A DNA stretch of 64,000 bases, taken from the NCBI GenBank assembly GCA_020443345.1, contig JAGRIH010000009.1, forward strand, positions 17,793 through 81,792, in the 5' to 3' direction. Positions 43,623 to 52,686 of the stretch are shown here, one piece after another. The DNA is from Halioglobus sp. GTDB lineage: Bacteria > Pseudomonadota > Gammaproteobacteria > Pseudomonadales > Halieaceae. The notes under the pieces are model-generated. The model was not told the origin of the DNA. It ran no database searches and saw only the letters and a program-made list of their open reading frames with translations. The stretch's first letter is position 1. Each line of letters begins with the position of its first letter. A program made the translations under genes and the position numbers.

Positions 43623-44408
43623 ATGGGCAAGCTACAGGGCAAGACAGCCATTATAACGGGGGGCGCCAGGGGCATGGGCGCCACGACCTCGCGCGTGTTT
43701 GCGAGCGAGGGCGCCAACGTCGTTATCGCGGATATTCTCGACGAGCAGGGACAGGCACTGGCGGCGGAACTGGGGGATGCTACAGTGTTTCAACATCACG
43801 ACGTCAGCAGCGAAGAGAGCTGGCGGGCGGTTTTGAAACTGGCCCTGGAGCGCTTTGGCGGGGTTCAGGTGCTGATCAACAACGCGGGTGTGTTGCTGTT
43901 TAAATCCATTCTACAGACCAGCAAAGCCGACTATGAGCGCGTGCTGGGCGTCAATCTGGTCGGTATGTTCCTCGGGGTGAAGACCATTGGCCAGCACATG
44001 ATCGACAACTCCGTTGCCGGCTCCATCGTCAATATCTCTTCGGTGGACGGCATGAAGGGCTGCAACGGGCTGTGCGCCTATGCCTCGAGCAAGTGGGGTG
44101 TGCGGGGGCTGACCCAGGTCGCGGCAATGGAGTTCGGCCACCACGGTATCCGTGTAAACAGCGTGCATCCGGGCGGCGTGAACACCATCATGTCCAACCC
44201 CAACGATCTGCCGCGGGAGCAGATCGACCCGACCTATAAGGACATTCCCCTGCAGCGCATCGCCGAGCCCGAGGAAGTGGCCAGAGTCTCCCTGTTCCTG
44301 GCCAGCGACGACGCCTCCTATGTCACGGGGGAAGAAATCAAGGTGGATGGGGGCGTGCTGGTGGGCCGCTACTACAGCAGCCTGCCCGGTGCGCCGGACA
44401 ATTTGTGA
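43623..44408 (+). CDS. Short-chain dehydrogenase/reductase (hydroxysteroid dehydrogenase-like)
   Basis: A 261-residue classical SDR: KTAIITGGARGMGATTSRVFASEGANVVIADI (TGxxxGMG with Asp after the second strand, NAD preference), LINNAGVLLFKSI, SSVDGMKGCNGLCAYASSKWGVRGLTQ with Ser-Tyr-Lys, and VNSVHPGGVNT. It resembles 3-alpha/20-beta-hydroxysteroid dehydrogenases. An AGAGGAA site precedes the ATG by about 7 nt. The CaiB-family gene follows on the same strand after 149 bp. Confidence 0.88.
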   Translation: MGKLQGKTAIITGGARGMGATTSRVFASEGANVVIADILDEQGQALAAELGDATVFQHHDVSSEESWRAVLKLALERFGGVQVLINNAGVLLFKSILQTSKADYERVLGVNLVGMFLGVKTIGQHMIDNSVAGSIVNISSVDGMKGCNGLCAYASSKWGVRGLTQVAAMEFGHHGIRVNSVHPGGVNTIMSNPNDLPREQIDPTYKDIPLQRIAEPEEVARVSLFLASDDASYVTGEEIKVDGGVLVGRYYSSLPGAPDNL

Positions 44409-44557
44409 CCAGCCGCATGCGCTCGCGCCGATGACCCCAAGCCACCTGTTTTTGTCCGGTATTGAGTCCTTCGCGACGCGCACTCGCAGCGACACACGCT
44501 AAACTGGCGTTTCATGGAAAATCCAACTTGCTCATCGCGACGACGAGGTGCCAGGGA

Positions 44558-45835
44558 ATGAACACGACACACAGTACCGAGACAGACTTCAGCGAGGGCC
44601 CGCTCACCGGCCTGCGCGTACTGGATTGCTCCACCATGCTGGCGGCGCCGTACGGCGCCACGCTGCTGGGCGATATGGGCGCGGACGTGGTAAAAGTGGA
44701 ATCGCGCTTTGGCGATGACAGCCGCAATTTCGGGCCGCGCCGCGGCGAGGACGCCGGCGCCTTTCTGAGCCTGAACCGCAACAAGCGGGACATCGTGCTG
44801 GACCTGCAGAAGCCCGAGGCGCAGCAGGTGTTCGCGGACCTCGCAAAAGATGCGGATATCCTCATCACCAACGTGCGCGAACCGGCCCTGAGCAAGCTCG
44901 GGCTGAGCTACGAGCAGGTCGCGGCGCACAAGCCCGATATCATCTGGATCCGGGTCACCGCCTTCGGGCCCGACGGCCCCTACGACGGCCGCCCCGGCAT
45001 CGACTTCCTGGCCCAGGGCTACGCCGGGGTGCTGGCGCTCAACGGCGACCCCGACGGCGAGCCGGTGCGCACCGGCTTTCCCGCAGTGGACGTGATCACC
45101 TCGCTGATCGTCGCCAACGCCGCCCAGGCGGCCCTGCGGGTGCGGGACAAAAGCGGCGTGGGGCAGCGCATCGAGGTGTCGCTGCTGGACAGCCTGATGC
45201 ACGCCCAGGCCAGCTCCATCGGCACCTACCTGACGACAGGTGAACTGCCGATCCGCACCGGCAATCGCAGCCTGGCGTTTTCGCCCTCGGGCTGCTTTCC
45301 GACCAGGGACGGCCACCACATCGTGTTGACCACCCCCGGCGAGAAGTTTTTCGTCAAGATCTGCCGGGCCCTGGGCACCGACTGGGACAGCGACGCGCGC
45401 TTCCACGATGCCGAGGCCCGCAAAGCCAACGAGGACGAACTGGAACGGGTTATCAGCGAGCGCACCCGGCAGTTCGGCCGCGACGAGCTGGTGGAGTTGC
45501 TGGTAGCCGAGGACGTGCTGGTCGCCCCGATCAACGAGGCCGAGGACGTGATTAAAGACCCGCAGATCCTGCACAACAACATGCTGGTCGACACCGAACA
45601 CCCGCAGTACGGCAAGGTCACCGTCACCGGCGTACCGATCCGCTTTTACGGCACGCCCTGCGAGGTGCGCCGGCACCCGCCGCTGCTCGGCGAACACACG
45701 CGCGAACTGCTGGCCGAGGCCGGTTACGGCAGTGCAGACATTGAACGACTGATCCTGCAGGGCCTGGCCGCCGACAACCCCGAGATCAAGCGGCAGCGCG
45801 AAGAGCGGCGCAAAAAGCGCTCAGCCGGCGCGTAA
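44558..45835 (+). CDS. CaiB/BaiF family (class III) CoA-transferase
   Basis: A 425-residue class III CoA-transferase: LTGLRVLDCSTMLAAPYGATLLGDMGADVVKVE, FLSLNRNKRDIVLDLQKPEAQ, GAPGID-type PYDGRPGIDFLAQGY and DVITSLIVANAAQAAL. The conserved catalytic Asp is expected in the GRPGIDF segment. It moves CoA between acids. The start at 44558 follows CAGGGA; the frame is open from 44462. A box CGCTAAACTGG at 44498 resembles the -10 of the shared promoter, but no upstream TGTCC motif sits at the right distance. It ends in a run of basic residues (RQREERRKKRSAGA). Confidence 0.9.
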   Translation: MNTTHSTETDFSEGPLTGLRVLDCSTMLAAPYGATLLGDMGADVVKVESRFGDDSRNFGPRRGEDAGAFLSLNRNKRDIVLDLQKPEAQQVFADLAKDADILITNVREPALSKLGLSYEQVAAHKPDIIWIRVTAFGPDGPYDGRPGIDFLAQGYAGVLALNGDPDGEPVRTGFPAVDVITSLIVANAAQAALRVRDKSGVGQRIEVSLLDSLMHAQASSIGTYLTTGELPIRTGNRSLAFSPSGCFPTRDGHHIVLTTPGEKFFVKICRALGTDWDSDARFHDAEARKANEDELERVISERTRQFGRDELVELLVAEDVLVAPINEAEDVIKDPQILHNNMLVDTEHPQYGKVTVTGVPIRFYGTPCEVRRHPPLLGEHTRELLAEAGYGSADIERLILQGLAADNPEIKRQREERRKKRSAGA

Positions 45836-45989
45836 GGGCACGGGACACTCGACGGGCAAGTGCCCCTGCCGGCAACTCGACGGCAGGCTGGAGGGCGGCG
45901 CGGCGGCGCCCGGCTCGCCCTCGCACGGCGTCACGACCCGGGCGCAAGCGGTCCGACAGGTCAAACAACGGCCGACCAGACCGACCGGT

Positions 45990-46889
45990 TCAAACAAAGC
46001 TGGCGATCACCTCGTCCGCATAGCGCCGGATGGCGTCCTGTTTGACCGCCAGCGAGGGCTGCTGCTGCATGATGGCACCCACCCCCATTTCCGCCAGGAT
46101 GCGCTCGCTCCAGGGCGTGACCTGCAGATCGGTGACGCCCAGGTCCTCCAGGCGGCGAATGTCGTCGATTGTCTCGGCATCGGGGCAGTGCATCATCACA
46201 TCAAAGGGCTCGTTCTCGCGGCCGAACTCGCGCCGGTAATCGCGCAGTTGCCGCATGAGCCCCGGCACCTCGGCCATGTCGTGAATGACGCTGACCCAGC
46301 CGTCGCCGTAGCGCGCCGCCCGGCGCAGCGCCGGCGTGGTGGTACCGCCCACATAAATGGGAATGTGTTTCTTGGGTACCGGCGCCATAATCAGGCGCTC
46401 GAAATCATAGTACTTGCCGTGAAACTCCTGCATGCCGCCGCGCAGCAGCAGACGGATGATCTGGATGGCCTCGTCCTGGCGGGCGCCGCGGGTCTTCTTG
46501 TCCTGGCCCAGCCACTTGAATTCCTCGGGCATCCAGGCCAGCCCCACGCCCAGCGCCACCCGGTCATTGGACACCGCCGCCACTGAACACAAACTCTTGG
46601 CCTCCAGCAGGGGCTGGCGCACGGCCAGCCGCAGCACCGAGGGCAGGAAGCGGATGCGCCGGGTCACGGCGGCCATGTGGGTGATCGCCACCCAGGGGTC
46701 CAGCACGGGTTGATCGAGCGGCCAGAAACGCTTGCCGTCCGGTGTATAGGGGTAGGGCTGCGAGATCACTTCCGGGAAAAACGGCGCATCGGCCACCTGG
46801 ATACTGTCCCAGCCGCTCTGGTCCGCGGTGCGCGCAATGTCCTGGAACTCGGCCGGATCGACCATGAACAAGTGAAAGCCAAAGCGCAT
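45990..46889 (-). CDS. Luciferase-like (LLM) oxidoreductase
   Basis: A 299-residue LLM-family protein: MRFGFHLFMVDPAEFQDIARTADQSGWDSIQVADAPFFPEV, RIRFLPSVLRLAVRQPLLEAKSLCSVAAVSNDRVALGVGLAW, IPIYVGGTTTPALRRAARYGDGW and MVLK-type C-terminal region. The ATG at 46889 has CAGGAGAG 5-6 nt upstream and starts with the domain. Third LLM of the window. It ends the minus-strand block with crotonase, DUF35 and Ltp2-like genes. Convergent with the CaiB gene; the 154-bp gap contains GC-rich hairpins but no T-run. Confidence 0.85.
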   Translation of the reverse strand: MRFGFHLFMVDPAEFQDIARTADQSGWDSIQVADAPFFPEVISQPYPYTPDGKRFWPLDQPVLDPWVAITHMAAVTRRIRFLPSVLRLAVRQPLLEAKSLCSVAAVSNDRVALGVGLAWMPEEFKWLGQDKKTRGARQDEAIQIIRLLLRGGMQEFHGKYYDFERLIMAPVPKKHIPIYVGGTTTPALRRAARYGDGWVSVIHDMAEVPGLMRQLRDYRREFGRENEPFDVMMHCPDAETIDDIRRLEDLGVTDLQVTPWSERILAEMGVGAIMQQQPSLAVKQDAIRRYADEVIASFV

Positions 46890-46908
46890 GGTGTCTCTCC
46901 TGTCCGGC

Positions 46909-47688
46909 TTAGCAGCCCTTGAAGTTGGGCTTGCGCTTTTCCATGAACGCGCGCGGTCCCTCTTCGGCATCGTGGGAGCCGAATACCTTCATCGCCAGCG
47001 CCTTTTCCAGCACGAAGCCGGACTCCAGGGCGGCCTGGCGCACCACGATCTCCTTGGTGGTTTTCACCGCCAGCGGGCCGTTCTTGCAGATGGCCTCGGC
47101 GTAGCGCATGGCCTCCTCCATCAGGTTGGCAGCCGGCACCACCTTGTTGACCAGGCCGATGTCGTAGGCCCGTTGCGCGTCGATGCGCTCGCCGGTCAGC
47201 AGCATTTCCATCGCCACCGCCCAGGGGATCTGCCGCGGCAGGCGCACGTGGGAGCCGCCCTTGGGAATCACCCCGAAGCGCACTTCGCCCAGGCCGAAGG
47301 TGGCGTGCTGCGCCGCCACCCGGATATCCGTACCCTGCATAAACTCCATGCCGCCGGCGATGCAGAAACCGTTCACCGCGGTGATGATGGGTTTGAAGAT
47401 GTCGCAGAAGGGGCGCTTGGTATGGTCCTCGTAGCCCATCTCCGCGCCCGCGTTGAGCTTGGGCAGCGCCTCGCCCAGATCCATCCCGGCGCAGAAAGCC
47501 TTGTCGCCGGTGCCGGTAAAGACTGCAGCCCAGGTATCGTCATCCCGGTTGAATTCCTCGAAGGCCTCGTCCATGGCGTACAGCATGTCCTCGGTAAAGG
47601 CATTCATGGCCTGCGGGCGGTTGATGGTGATGACGGCGATGCGTCCCTGTTTCTCGTACTGGATCTCGTCGATGCGGTTTACGCCCAT
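46909..47688 (-). CDS. Enoyl-CoA hydratase
   Basis: A 259-residue crotonase that keeps both hydratase glutamates: GLGEVRFGVIPKGGSHVRLPR contains the first and AVAMEMLLTGERIDAQRAYDIGLVNKV the second. Oxyanion-hole segments are DKAFCAGMDLGEAL and VNGFCIAGGMEFMQGTDIRV. A true 2-enoyl-CoA hydratase is therefore likely, as needed before the Ltp2-like retro-aldol step encoded upstream. Same operon as DUF35/Ltp2 and the LLM (20-bp gap). Confidence 0.88.
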   Translation of the reverse strand: MGVNRIDEIQYEKQGRIAVITINRPQAMNAFTEDMLYAMDEAFEEFNRDDDTWAAVFTGTGDKAFCAGMDLGEALPKLNAGAEMGYEDHTKRPFCDIFKPIITAVNGFCIAGGMEFMQGTDIRVAAQHATFGLGEVRFGVIPKGGSHVRLPRQIPWAVAMEMLLTGERIDAQRAYDIGLVNKVVPAANLMEEAMRYAEAICKNGPLAVKTTKEIVVRQAALESGFVLEKALAMKVFGSHDAEEGPRAFMEKRKPNFKGC

Positions 47689-47725
47689 GGTGTGTTCTCT
47701 CCGGTTTGTTTATGGAAAATCTCAG

Positions 47726-48133
47726 TCATACCGCGCGAAACAGCGGCAGGGTCACGGTGTCCGTTACTGCCCTAAACTCCACCTCCACCGGCATATCCAT
47801 CACCAGGTCCTGCGGCGCCACGTTGACCAGGTTCGTCAGCAGGCGCACGCCCTCCTCCAGCTCCACGACGACCGGCGCCAGCGGCGTGGCGTCCATGAAA
47901 TCCGGGTGCAGGGCGCGCTCCACGACAGTCCAGGTATATACCCTGCCCCTGCCGCTGGAAGCGGCCCATTGCCAGTCAAAGCTGTTGCAGTGGGCGCAGA
48001 CTTCGCGCGGCACGTGGCGAAATTCACCGCAGTCCGCACATTGCTGGAAGCGCAGTTCGCCCTGTTTGCAGAAATCGTAAAACTCGCCGGTCAGTCCTTC
48101 CATTTCCGGCAGGGGCTTGGTGTAGTCGCTCAT
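47726..48133 (-). CDS. DUF35/OB-fold Zn-ribbon partner of the Ltp2-like aldolase
   Basis: A 135-residue protein with a Zn ribbon (Cys pattern C-x2-C-x10-C-x2-C in QQCADCGEFRHVPREVCAHC) and an OB fold (GRGRVYTWTVVERALHPDF, APVVVELEEGVRLLTNLV). In mycobacteria, DUF35 proteins such as the C-terminal part of ChsH2 pair with Ltp2 to form the aldolase. The gene is 14 bp downstream of the Ltp2-like gene, so the pairing is well supported by position. Confidence 0.86.
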   Translation of the reverse strand: MSDYTKPLPEMEGLTGEFYDFCKQGELRFQQCADCGEFRHVPREVCAHCNSFDWQWAASSGRGRVYTWTVVERALHPDFMDATPLAPVVVELEEGVRLLTNLVNVAPQDLVMDMPVEVEFRAVTDTVTLPLFRAV

Positions 48134-48147
48134 CTGGTTTCTCCCTC

Positions 48148-49311
48148 TCAGCGCCGCAGAATGGCGATACTGCCGTCGCCGAAGTCACCCCAGCCGGTGA
48201 CCACGCCAATTTCCGCATCCTTCACCTGGCGCTCGCCGCACTCGCCGCGCAACTGCCGCACCGCCTCGGCAATGTGTCCCAGGCCCAGTGAATGGGCGTG
48301 GGACAGCAGGCCGCCGTGGGTGTTCACCGGCAGGCGCCCGCCGAGTTCGATGCCGCCGTCCTCGACAAAGGCGCCGCCTTCACCGCGCTGGCAAAAACCC
48401 GCCTCTTCGAGCTGCTGGATGACTTCGTAGGTAAAACAGTCGTAGATATTGGCGAAATCGACGTCGCCCGGCTCGATACCGGCCATGCGGAAGGCCTCGG
48501 GGGCGGCAATGGTCAGACCGATCTTGTGGAAGTCCCGGCGGTTGACGATTTCATCGGCCGGGTAGGGCTGTCCCGCGGCGGCGCCCATGATGTAGACCGG
48601 TTGCTTGCCCAGGTCGCGGGCACGCTCCACCGAGGTCACGATAAACGCGCAGGCGCCGTCGGTTTCCAGGCAGCAGTCGTACAGCCGGTAGGGGTCGGTA
48701 ATCATCGGCGAGGCCAGATAGTCCGCCATGCTCAGGGGTTTGCCGTGCATCAGTGCGGCGGGGTTCAACTGGGCGTGTTTGCGCATCGCCAGCGCCACCG
48801 CACCGAGCTGCTCGTGAGTGGTACCGTACTCGTGCATATGGCGCCGCGCCATCAGCGCATACCACTGCGGCGGCGCGGTCAGGCCGAAGGGCGTGTAGTA
48901 GTCGCGCGAGATTCTGCCGCCGGGAATGGAATCCACATCCGTGGCCGAAGTCTCCCTGACGCGGGCGCCGGAAAAGCCGTTCCAGCCGGCGGGCACCAGC
49001 ACGTAGTCGGCCGCGCCCGCAGCCACCGCCATGGCGGCCATGCGCAGGGAGGCCACCGGGGAGGCGCCGCCCATGTGGATGGTGGCCGCAAAGCGCAGGT
49101 TGTCGCAGCCCAGGCTGGCGGCAAAGGCCTCGGATTTATTCAGATTGGGGAAGGCCAGGATGGCGTCGATCTGGCTGCCCTGGAGCCCGGCGTCGTCCAG
49201 CGCGGCAACCGCCGCCTTGAGCTGGATTCCGGTTTCACTCAAACCGGACCCCGGTTTGCGGCAGTAATCCGTTTCGCCAATACCTACTATACACGCCTGA
49301 TCTTTCAACAC
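48148..49311 (-). CDS. Ltp2-like retro-aldolase (thiolase fold)
   Basis: A 387-residue thiolase-superfamily protein close in length and text to mycobacterial Ltp2: QACIVGIGETDYCRKPGSGLSETGIQLKAAV, IHMGGASPVASLRMAAMAVA, GLTAPPQWYALMARRHMHEYG, FANIYDCFTYEVIQQLEEAGFCQRGEGG and GGRLPVNTHGGLLSHAHSLGLGHIAEAVRQLRG. The thiolase nucleophile Cys is absent (GGAS where a thiolase has CxS), as in Ltp2, which is known to cleave a 17-hydroxy steroid side-chain CoA ester by retro-aldol. The start is a GTG at 49311; the frame extends 135 codons upstream into the next gene's shadow. Acts with DUF35. Confidence 0.85.
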   Translation of the reverse strand: MLKDQACIVGIGETDYCRKPGSGLSETGIQLKAAVAALDDAGLQGSQIDAILAFPNLNKSEAFAASLGCDNLRFAATIHMGGASPVASLRMAAMAVAAGAADYVLVPAGWNGFSGARVRETSATDVDSIPGGRISRDYYTPFGLTAPPQWYALMARRHMHEYGTTHEQLGAVALAMRKHAQLNPAALMHGKPLSMADYLASPMITDPYRLYDCCLETDGACAFIVTSVERARDLGKQPVYIMGAAAGQPYPADEIVNRRDFHKIGLTIAAPEAFRMAGIEPGDVDFANIYDCFTYEVIQQLEEAGFCQRGEGGAFVEDGGIELGGRLPVNTHGGLLSHAHSLGLGHIAEAVRQLRGECGERQVKDAEIGVVTGWGDFGDGSIAILRR

Positions 49312-49343
49312 GTTGTCGCCCTGTCTGAATGGGTTGGCCGCCA

Positions 49344-50243
49344 CTACTCCTGCGCCGGCTGGTCCTGCTCGGCCTCGTATTCCTCCAGCAACTGCTGCCG
49401 GGCCTGTGCTTCGCGCTGGCGGATATCCCAGAATTTCGGTGGGCGTTTCTCGACGAAGGCCGCACCGCCCTCCTTGCCCTCGGGCATATCGAACCAGTCG
49501 GGGTACATGGCGGCGGAGGTGATGCACGGGTCGCGATAGCCGTCCATCTCCTGGTCGAAGGAGGCCTTGAGTATCTCCAGGCAGCCGGGGCTGAGTGCCA
49601 GCATCTCCTCGCACCAGCGATCGACCTCGGCCTCCAGCTCGTCCAGCGACACCACGGTGTTGACCAGACCCATCTCCAGCGCCTGTTCGGCTTTGTACTT
49701 GCGGCACAGCATCCACATTTCGCGGGCTTTTTTCGCGCCTATCACCCGGGTCAGGTAGGGCACGAAGAAACCGTCGGCCGGCGAGGATACCCGGGGACCG
49801 GCCTGGCCGAAAATGGCGTTGTCGGCGGCGATGGTAAAGTCGCAGCAGTAGGCCATGTGGTTGTGGCCAGCGATGCAGTAGCCCTGCACCTGCGCGATGA
49901 TGGGCTTGCGCGACATGCGCATCAGGCGGTTGTGCGGGTAGCGGTTGTAGAAGGCCTCGCGCAGCCCCCAGCGCTCCCAGTCCACGTCGCCGCCGGCGCC
50001 GAAGTGTTTGCCTTTGGCTGCCACCACGATAATGCCGATGGCGGGGTCGTGGTTGGCGTCATAAAAGGCCCGGAACATCTCGTCCACGGTGACCATGGTG
50101 AGGGTGTTCATCTTGTCGGGCTTGTTCAGCGAGATACGCGCGATGCCGCCGCCCAGGTCCCGGTGGTGCTTCTTTTCGTAAATTATCTCGCTAAAATCAT
50201 CCAGGCCTTCGCCCGTAACGGTTGTCCAACTGGTCCAGCTCAT
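49344..50243 (-). CDS. MenB/BadI-like crotonase
   Basis: A 299-residue crotonase more like the ring-forming or ring-opening MenB/BadI subgroup than plain hydratases: ISLNKPDKMNTLTMVTVDEMFRAFYDAN, GKHFGAGGDVDWERWGLREAF, VQGYCIAGHNHMAYCCDFTIAADNAIFGQAGPRVSSPADGF and KKAREMWMLCRKYKAEQALEMGLVNTVV. MenB condenses and BadI hydrolyses by (retro-)Dieckmann chemistry, so a ring-opening hydrolase is plausible here. A charged C-terminal helix (QREAQARQQLLEEYEAEQ) extends the protein. Near the CaiB genes upstream (10 bp from the first). Confidence 0.82.
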   Translation of the reverse strand: MSWTSWTTVTGEGLDDFSEIIYEKKHHRDLGGGIARISLNKPDKMNTLTMVTVDEMFRAFYDANHDPAIGIIVVAAKGKHFGAGGDVDWERWGLREAFYNRYPHNRLMRMSRKPIIAQVQGYCIAGHNHMAYCCDFTIAADNAIFGQAGPRVSSPADGFFVPYLTRVIGAKKAREMWMLCRKYKAEQALEMGLVNTVVSLDELEAEVDRWCEEMLALSPGCLEILKASFDQEMDGYRDPCITSAAMYPDWFDMPEGKEGGAAFVEKRPPKFWDIRQREAQARQQLLEEYEAEQDQPAQE

Positions 50244-50253
50244 TGCTCACTCC

Positions 50254-51462
50254 TCAGGGAATCGCGCCCACGGCCTTGAATTGCTCGATCTGCTCCCATT
50301 CATAGCCCAGCAGATCCATCATCAACAGCTCGGTGTCCTGGCCCAGCTGCGGGCCCAGGGCATTGATCTCGCCCGGAGTCTTTGACAGCGTGACGGGCAG
50401 GCCGCGCACATCCACCTCGCGCTTGACCTCCTCGCAGTAGGCCTTCATAAAGTAGTTGTTGCGCCAGGCCTGCTCGTCCCGGACCACATCGGCATAATCG
50501 TTCACGGGGCTGGCGACGATGCCGGCGCCCTCGAAGGCGGCGCTCAGTGCGGCCGCCGTGCGCTGGCTGGTCAGGGCTTCCAGCGCCGCTATCAGCGCCA
50601 CGTTGTTCTCCTGCCGGGCGGCGCTGGACTGGAAGCGCGCATCGCAGGCCAGTTCGTCGGCGCCCAGTGCGCGGCACAGCAGATCGAAGCGCTCGTCGCG
50701 GTTTTCCTCGCACAGGTAGACCCATTTGTCGCTGCCCGGATACAGGTTCCACAGCGGATTGGGCACCTCCTTGCGCGAGTGCTGCAGGGCGGCATCGGTA
50801 TGCCCGGCCAGGTATTGCTGCAGATGGGGGGCGGCCAGAAACAACTGGGCGCCGTACAGGGAGGCGTCCACGCACTGCCCCCTGCCGGTCTTGTTGCGGT
50901 GGTAGATCGCAGTGGCGACCCCGAAGGCCGACATGATCCCGCCGTAGGCATCCCCGGAGCCCATGCCCATGTAAATCGGCGGCTGCCCCGGTTCGCCCAG
51001 GCGCGCCATGGCGCCGGTGAGCGCCTGCACGGTCATGTCGAAGGAGGGGCGCGAGACGCCACCCACGCGGCCGTAGCCGGTATTGGTGACATAGATCAGT
51101 TGCGGGTTGTGCTCGACCAGCTTGTCGTAGGACAGGTTCATTTTCTCCAGCAATTGCGGCGAGAGGTTGGACAGGAAGACATCCGATTTCTCCACCATGC
51201 GATAGAGGATCTCCTGCCCTTCGGGCTTCTTGAGATCGATCGCAATGCTCTTCTTGTTGCGGTTGATCACCAGGAAATACTGGTTCCAGTCGCCCACTGG
51301 CAAAGATTTGATGCTGCGCACGCCGCGTCCCTGGTCGCCGCCCTTCGGGTTTTCCACCTTGATCACTTCGGCGCCAAAATCCGCCAGGTACTGTGCCGAG
51401 ACCGGCCCCTGGAACCAGACGGTAAAATCGATGACCCGAATTCCCTCTAGTGCTTTTGCCAC
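50254..51462 (-). CDS. CaiB/BaiF family CoA-transferase
   Basis: A 402-residue class III CoA-transferase: ALEGIRVIDFTVWFQGPVSAQYLADFGAEVIKVENPKGGDQGRG, FLVINRNKKSIAIDLKKPEGQEILYRMV, RVGGVSRPSFDMTVQALTGAM and GRGQCVDASLYGAQLF. The Asp in the SFDM segment aligns with the catalytic Asp of the family. Directly upstream of the MenB/BadI-like gene and downstream of a second CaiB gene, so the two transferases may form a heteromer or act on successive acids. Confidence 0.9.
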   Translation of the reverse strand: MAKALEGIRVIDFTVWFQGPVSAQYLADFGAEVIKVENPKGGDQGRGVRSIKSLPVGDWNQYFLVINRNKKSIAIDLKKPEGQEILYRMVEKSDVFLSNLSPQLLEKMNLSYDKLVEHNPQLIYVTNTGYGRVGGVSRPSFDMTVQALTGAMARLGEPGQPPIYMGMGSGDAYGGIMSAFGVATAIYHRNKTGRGQCVDASLYGAQLFLAAPHLQQYLAGHTDAALQHSRKEVPNPLWNLYPGSDKWVYLCEENRDERFDLLCRALGADELACDARFQSSAARQENNVALIAALEALTSQRTAAALSAAFEGAGIVASPVNDYADVVRDEQAWRNNYFMKAYCEEVKREVDVRGLPVTLSKTPGEINALGPQLGQDTELLMMDLLGYEWEQIEQFKAVGAIP

Positions 51463-51480
51463 GGGAAACCTCCTGCGCTG

Positions 51481-52686
51481 TCAGGCGATGACGCCCTGGG
51501 TGAAAAACTGGTAGATATCGTCTTCAGAGTACCCCAGCAAATCGTGCAGCACACCCGCCGTATGCTGCCCCGCGCAGGGCGCCAGCGAATTCATGCGCGC
51601 CGGGGTATCGCTCATAAAGATGGGAAAACCGAGGGTCTTGATCGGACCGAAGCTGGGGTGGTCCAGATCGAGGATGTAGCGGTTGGCCGCGACCTGCGGG
51701 TCCTGCACCGGGTAATCAAACCGCTCGATGACATCCGCCGACATGTGTTTTTCCGCGAACACCTGCCGCCAATGCGCCCCGGGCTGTTGCTGGAAGCCCT
51801 GTTCCAGCTCCTCGATCAGCGCCAGGCGATTGATTTCACAGCGCTTGTCGTGCGTATTGAAGCGCTCGTCGTGCTCGTCGATGCCCACCGCGGGCGCCAG
51901 CAGCGGCCACCAGCGGTCGGTGTCGGGCATGGTGAGGGTCACCCAGCGGCCGTCCGCACTGGGGTAAATGGAGCCCGACATAGGGTTGGACACATCCAGG
52001 CGGGAAATGGGCTTGAGCATCCTCTCGTGCTGGGGGTCGTCGTCGCCGATGGCCAGAAAGGCCTGCAGGTCGAGGCTGGCGCCGTACATATTGGCGGCAA
52101 ACAGCGAGGTGTCCACCTCCTGCCCCGCGCCCGTCGCCTGGCGATGGATCAGGGCAATGATCACACCGTAGGCCAGCAGGGCGGTGGCGTGCATGGCACC
52201 GGCTCCGGTGTAGACCGGCGGCTGGTCCGGCTGGGGCAGCGTGGGCATGACACCGCTGCGCGCCGCGGCCAGTTCGTCGATAGCCGGCAGGTCGGCATCG
52301 GGGCCCTGGGGTCCGAAACCCGAGATGCGGGCATAAACCAACCCCGGGTTGTCACCGGCCAGGGCCGTGTAATCCAGTGCCAACTGCTCCAGGTCGGTGC
52401 GCTGCCAGTCGGTTACCACGACGTCGACTTTGGCGGCCAGTTCGCGCAGCAGTTTGCGGCCGGCCTCGCTGTCGAGGTCCAGCGCCAGGCTCTGTTTGTT
52501 GCGGTGCACCAGGTCGTCGCGGTAGTTCCAGACCGCCTCGCGCGATGGGTCCGCTGCCGCCTTGCTTCCAGTGTGTTCAATGCGGATGACCCGCGCGCCA
52601 AAGTCCGCCAGGAACGCGGCGGACAGCGAAGAGGAAAACTGATTGGTGAGATCCAGTGCGAGGATGTCATCGAGGGCGGTAGTCAT
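51481..52686 (-). CDS. CaiB/BaiF family CoA-transferase
   Basis: A 401-residue class III CoA-transferase related to its neighbour at 50254: LDDILALDLTNQFSSSLSAAFLADFGARVIRIEHTGSKA, LVHRNKQSLALDLDSEAGRKLLREL, GPQGPDADLPAIDELAAARSG and GAGQEVDTSLFAANMYG. In the catalytic segment AIDE carries the Asp. The ATG at 52686 has AGGGAG; the open frame runs to 52731. First gene of the minus-strand block 52686-45990. Confidence 0.9.
   Translation of the reverse strand: MTTALDDILALDLTNQFSSSLSAAFLADFGARVIRIEHTGSKAAADPSREAVWNYRDDLVHRNKQSLALDLDSEAGRKLLRELAAKVDVVVTDWQRTDLEQLALDYTALAGDNPGLVYARISGFGPQGPDADLPAIDELAAARSGVMPTLPQPDQPPVYTGAGAMHATALLAYGVIIALIHRQATGAGQEVDTSLFAANMYGASLDLQAFLAIGDDDPQHERMLKPISRLDVSNPMSGSIYPSADGRWVTLTMPDTDRWWPLLAPAVGIDEHDERFNTHDKRCEINRLALIEELEQGFQQQPGAHWRQVFAEKHMSADVIERFDYPVQDPQVAANRYILDLDHPSFGPIKTLGFPIFMSDTPARMNSLAPCAGQHTAGVLHDLLGYSEDDIYQFFTQGVIA

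Noticed and set aside
44454..44505. TGTCCGGTATTGAG plus TAAACT before the CaiB gene as another member of the promoter set
   Set aside because: The -10-like box is good, but the upstream element is only about 46 bp away and poorly matched.
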